This document shows positions 60,481 to 64,000 of a stretch of DNA of 64,000 bases, one piece after another. Position 1 is the stretch's first letter. Every line of letters begins with the position of its first letter. The notes beneath the pieces are model-generated. The model was not told the origin of the DNA and made no database searches. It saw only the letters and a program-made list of their open reading frames with translations. The DNA comes from Trogon surrucura (taxonomy: Eukaryota > Chordata > Aves > Trogoniformes > Trogonidae). Position numbers and translations under genes: made by a program. The stretch lies in contig CM036618.1 in the NCBI GenBank assembly GCA_020746105.1, forward strand, positions 95,164,122 to 95,228,121. The letters run 5' to 3'.

Positions 60481-62027
60481 CTTTGAAATGGCAGGACACA
60501 GCTAACAGACCACTACATGGTCAGTGTGTTTTCTATGTGCCTGAAATCCTGCCTGATAATTCTAGATCTTTTTATATGGGCTCCCTGTGTAAGTATTAAA
60601 GTCAAGTAAGGAGCAGTTAATGCACTAGTCCCAGCACCTGCAGTGCTAGGATGGATTTTTAAAAAAAAAAAAGAAAAGCATGAAGATTAAATGACTACAA
60701 AAGAGAGTACTCTTCCACTACACTATGCCTAACAAGCTGCAGTATCCCTGCATGAAACAAAAATCAATATGCCCATCAGACACACAAGCTTAATAGTACT
60801 GTTAGAAGAAGGAGGAAAAAGAATCCTGAATTTCTTATATTTTTGCAATTACTCACTAAGATACTTCATCAGGGAAGTGTCTCCACAAATAGAAAGGTTG
60901 CAGTGACATTTCAGTCTGTGCCATGTTTGCTGCTCAGCTGTGTCTGATAATTTAGGACAACAAAGTTGGCAGATCTCTCTGAATCTTAGTTCAGCTGCTG
61001 TGTCCACCATCATTCCTCCTCTGAGCTCAGGTGGTGGGACTGCTCCTGAGGGCCCAGTTTGGATGCTTCTGCTGGGCTACTTCTGTTGGGTTTAGGGACT
61101 AGAATGTAAAGGGCTTTCTGCTATGGAGTTTAAATTTTTCTTCTCAGGGGATGAGCTAGAGCTCCGTGATGTTTCCCTCTGGGGTCTTCAGATGATGAGT
61201 TTCTCTCTAAACTGGCTACCCGACTGGAGATCTGGATCATCCAGGTGAAGGCCAGATTTCTGGCCAGTCTGCAAGTTTGACTCCCTCTTAAGTGTTGCAA
61301 AAGGGGTAGCTGTTTGTTATACCTTGCTGTTGAGAAGGATCTGTGTTGTGCAGGCTCCCAGAGGAGTCAGTTATGTTTAATGTCTGCTATTTGGTTCTGC
61401 TCTTCCTGGCGAGCGAGGTGTGTGTATACCTAGAAACAAGATTGCACTAACACCAAGTGCCAGCCAATAGAAGGTCTCCACAGCATTATGTATGGTGTAA
61501 ACAAAACAAGAAACACGTTATCCTTGCAGTAGCTACAGCCTGCATAGCAAGAGTATAAATGATGAGGGAAGAGGGACACAGGTACTAAAAATTACTTGGC
61601 TTTGTACATGAGGTCTCTGCGGTAGCATAAATTTTCAATGTCAGAGTCCAGTGGGTTAGTTTCAAGACTACAGTTGTTCCCACTGAATTTTTGTGCATGA
61701 TTCTGCAGGGGACCACTGCTCCCCTTGATGTGTTGGAAAGAAGTTTTCTGAGACCTGTCTAAACTTAGATCCAAATTGCTCTTTGGGGAAGCTACTGTTT
61801 GGGTCATGGTTGCCTTTTTTTTTTTTTTAAAATTTTTTTTTTTCTTCTCTCATAAATCATGGCATCATCATCCCCATACTTTCTTTTTCCTCTTCCTTTG
61901 TGCCAAAAACCGGTCATTAGCATCTTAGTCTATCAAAATGATAATACCCAGGGAATTGCTCCCAAGCTCTCAGAAACAGGATCCACTTCTTTCTGCACTG
62001 TATTTTGTTTACTACAGCATGGTTTAG
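60481..62027. other. Unassigned intergenic sequence
   Basis: No supported gene. An A-run at about 60659-60671 and T-runs at 61816-61843. Confidence 0.45.
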
Positions 62028-62935
62028 CACCCTATAATGGGTTTGTGCAGATAGGCTTTGATAATGGGGGGGCTACATATGTGGCTTCTGTGAGAAGTTG
62101 CTAGAAAATTCCCCTAAGTCCAATAGAGCCAATGTCAGCTGGCTCCAAAGATGGACCAGCTGCTGGCCAAGGCTGAGCCCATCAGCAATGGTGGCAATGC
62201 CTCTGTGATAACATACTGAAGAAATGGGGGTCACGGGGAGAGTTACTGGGCACTTGCAGGCAGAGAGAAGAATGAGAACATGTGAGAGAAACAGCTGCAA
62301 ACACCAAGGTAGGTGAAGAAGGAAGGCTAGAAGATGCTCTAGGCACTGGAGCAAAGATTTGGCTGAGTCATGGTGAAGACCATGGTGAAGCAGACTGCCA
62401 CCCTGAAGTCCATGGAGATGATGAGGGTGTAGGTGTCCACCTGTGGAGGACCCCACGCTAGAGCAGGTAGAAGGGAGGAGACTGTGACCCCATGGGAAGT
62501 CTGTACTGGAGCAGGTTCCTGGCAGGACCTGTGGAGAGAAGAGCCCATGCCAAAGCAGATTTGCTGGCAAGACTTGTGGCCCTGCAGGTGATTTGCAATG
62601 GAGGAGTCTGTTCCTAAAGGACTGCTCCCTGTGGAAAGGACTCACTGGGGAAGATCATGGAGAACTCTCTCTCATGGGAAGGATTCGGATTGGAGAAGTT
62701 TATGAAGAATGGCCTCCCATAGGAGGGGACCTGCTCTGGAACAGGGGAAAAGTCAGGAGTCCTTCCCCTTGAAGAAGGAGTGGTAGTGACAACATCTAAT
62801 GAACTGACCGCAACCCCCATTCCCCATTCTCTTGCTTCTTGTGGGGTTGAGATGGAGAAATCAGGAAAAAAGTTAAGCCTGAGGAGAAGGGAGGGGTGGA
62901 GAGGAAGGTGGTTTGGTTTGTCTGGAGTTTTTTTT

Positions 62936-62971
62936 GTGTGTGTGTTTTGTTTGTTTGTTTGTTTGTTTTTA
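62936..62971 (+). repeat. GT/GTTT simple repeat
   Basis: TGTGTGTGTG followed by about five GTTT units, inside LTR copy 2. It is absent from the matching place in copy 1, so it expanded after the family spread. Confidence 0.85.
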
Positions 62972-63058
62972 GATTTGGGTTTATTTCTCATTGCTCTTCT
63001 GTGATCTCATTGCTAATAAATTAATTTCCCCAGGTCAAGTCTGTTTTCCCATAAAAGT

Positions 63059-63200
63059 GCCCCCTCCCTGGATGTGTTCAAGACCAAGTTGGACAGAGCC
63101 TTGAGTAGCCTGATCCAGTTGAGAGGCGTCCCTGCCCATGACAGGAAGGTTGGATTAGATGATCTCGAAGGTCCCTTCCAAGCTAGGCCATTCTATGATT
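63059..63200 (+). mobile_element. CR1 LINE, extreme 3' end nested inside the LTR
   Basis: CCCTCCCTGGATGTGTTCAA through GGTTGGATTAGATGATCTCG and AAGGTCCCTTCCAA to ATTCTATGATT: the last 140 bases of a CR1. The LTR text resumes immediately with GGTGAGTGATTTCCCTGTCC, which copy 1 has uninterrupted (reverse complement at about 23830-23850). The insertion is therefore younger than the LTR. Confidence 0.9.
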
Positions 63201-63341
63201 GGTGAGTGATTTCCCTGTCCTTATCTTGACCCATCAGCCTTTCACGGTATCTCATCTCCCCAGTGCATCGAAGTAGGGTGAGTGGTAGAGTGGCTTTGGT
63301 GGGTACCTGGCCTGCAGCCAGGGTCAAACCACTACACACCC

Positions 63342-64000
63342 TTTTAAATATTTCTGTTCAAATAAAGTGGTTGAAGTGTGGTGGTGGATGGCTCCCTCAA
63401 AGTTCAGAAGAACAAACTGAAATATGAACACAATAGGAAACAGTGGTTTTAGAGACAATCACAAGGTAGTGTGCTAGAGACTGAAGTGATGTGCCCAGTG
63501 GAAACAATCTGAACCTATTTGTTCAAGTTCAGGTTACTCTATTTGGACATCAGCTGTCTCCAATGGCAAGCACACCAACTGATTATTTGGTATAAATCTG
63601 CATAATTTGTCATTGTACATAATGAAGTTAATTTACTTCAGGCTAAAACTTTCAATCTATTCACATTAAACAATTTACAGAGAACAGGAGAAGGGCATTC
63701 AGCTGATATGTGCAAATCCCTTCAATGGTTCTGAGTTCCTGTGCCGCTGGGTAGCAACCTGGAGTTGGCAGAGTGTTCTGGGGATGTGGGGAAGTATTTA
63801 ACATACACCCAAAGCATCCACTGCTGCTTTGGGGTTTCCCAGGTGGAATTTTGCTACAGCACGCAGTCTCATAAATTCTGGGTTGTGTGTGAATGCAGAC
63901 AGGATTTTAACAAGGGAATTAACAGAGCTAAGGTGTCTCCAGCTATGGTTCTGTTTTGCAGCTCTCATCTGTATGTGAGCTACTTGCAAAATTATTAGCA
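63342..64000. other. Unassigned intergenic sequence
   Basis: The last 660 bases show no supported gene. The 63741-63998 frame and its antisense partner have no recognisable motif. Confidence 0.45.

Larger units (their letters stand above)
62033..63336 (+). mobile_element. Solo ERVL-type LTR, copy 2, with a nested CR1
   Basis: Second member of the LTR family seen at 23718-24751, in the opposite orientation. It is bounded by a perfect 5-bp duplication CACCC (62028-62032 and 63337-63341). It starts TATAATGGGTTTGTGC (the expected TG mutated to TA) and ends GGGTCAAACCACTACA. Shared blocks with copy 1, in reverse complement, include GTGGCTTCTGTGAGAAG (62079), the degenerate unit array (about 62390-62740) and CCTGTCCTTATCTTGACCCA (63212). 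AATAAA lies at 63015-63020. A GTTT-type microsatellite expansion (about 62936-62971) and a CR1 tail (63059-63200) add length. The 190-codon minus-strand frame at 62073-62645 is the non-coding unit array, not a gene. Confidence 0.85.

Noticed and set aside
62073-62645. 190-codon minus-strand frame, one of the longest outside the full-length CR1
   Set aside because: It is the same LTR unit array as at 24 kb read in reverse; open length comes from low stop frequency in repeated GC-rich units.
23718-63336. Two copies of the same LTR 38 kb apart, considered as the two ends of one provirus
   Set aside because: They are in opposite orientations, have different target duplications (ATGTT and CACCC), and no gag-pol-env sequence lies between them.
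1-64000. CRISPR arrays, bacterial-type operons, tRNA or rRNA genes
   Set aside because: Nothing with the required repeat-spacer spacing or RNA gene signatures was seen; the content is that of a bird genome.

Overview
The window looks like intergenic or deep-intronic DNA from a bird. It is AT-rich and full of stop codons. I find no host protein-coding exon, tRNA, rRNA or CRISPR array that I can defend. Nearly everything recognisable is transposable-element DNA of avian type: CR1 LINEs ending in the diagnostic ATTCTATGA or ATTCTGTGA 3' octamer-like repeats, and LTRs resembling avian ERVL-type and other endogenous-retrovirus LTRs. Two CR1 copies differ at only about 5 of 338 aligned bases, and one near-full-length CR1 has only two obvious lesions. 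This suggests a bird lineage with recent CR1 activity (woodpeckers and relatives are one known example), but the species cannot be fixed from this window.

Layout. 1-970 is the 3' part of a CR1 that enters from the left edge. About 1950-2600 is an old, heavily decayed CR1-like stretch. 5298-5876 is a solo LTR. 8855-9010 and 11213-11350 are possible ancient CR1-type fragments. 13143-14868 is a nest of a minus-strand CR1, a 401-bp solo LTR inserted in it with a perfect 6-bp target duplication, and an adjacent LTR-like block. 16137-16474 is a young minus-strand CR1 tail. 18733-19215 is a fragment of a non-CR1 LINE, RTE-like, with a C-terminal reverse-transcriptase tail and a zinc-finger-like motif. 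22296-22640 is an ancient CR1 relic. 23718-24751 is a 1-kb ERVL-type solo LTR with a 5-bp duplication.

25000-34200 is mostly unassigned. 34224-38731 is the main item: a 4.5-kb, essentially full-length CR1. It has a CpG-rich 5' UTR carrying a duplicated module, ORF1 (zinc-binding motif plus SGNH-hydrolase-like domain, one frameshift), ORF2 (AP-type endonuclease plus reverse transcriptase with all major catalytic motifs, one premature TAG) and an intact 3' tail. Further CR1 tails lie at 42398-42852, 43190-43338, 50950-51244 and 53985-55021. A candidate LTR lies at 45887-46443 and an ancient CR1 relic at 52745-52985. 62033-63336 is a second copy of the 1-kb ERVL-type LTR in the opposite orientation, with a 5-bp duplication and a small CR1 nested inside.

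The biology is therefore layered transposition: old CR1-like fossils, then ERV LTRs, then young CR1 insertions, in a gene-poor region. Several AT-rich unassigned stretches have the look of vertebrate conserved non-coding DNA, but that cannot be shown without alignments. No host pathway or operon-like organisation is present.
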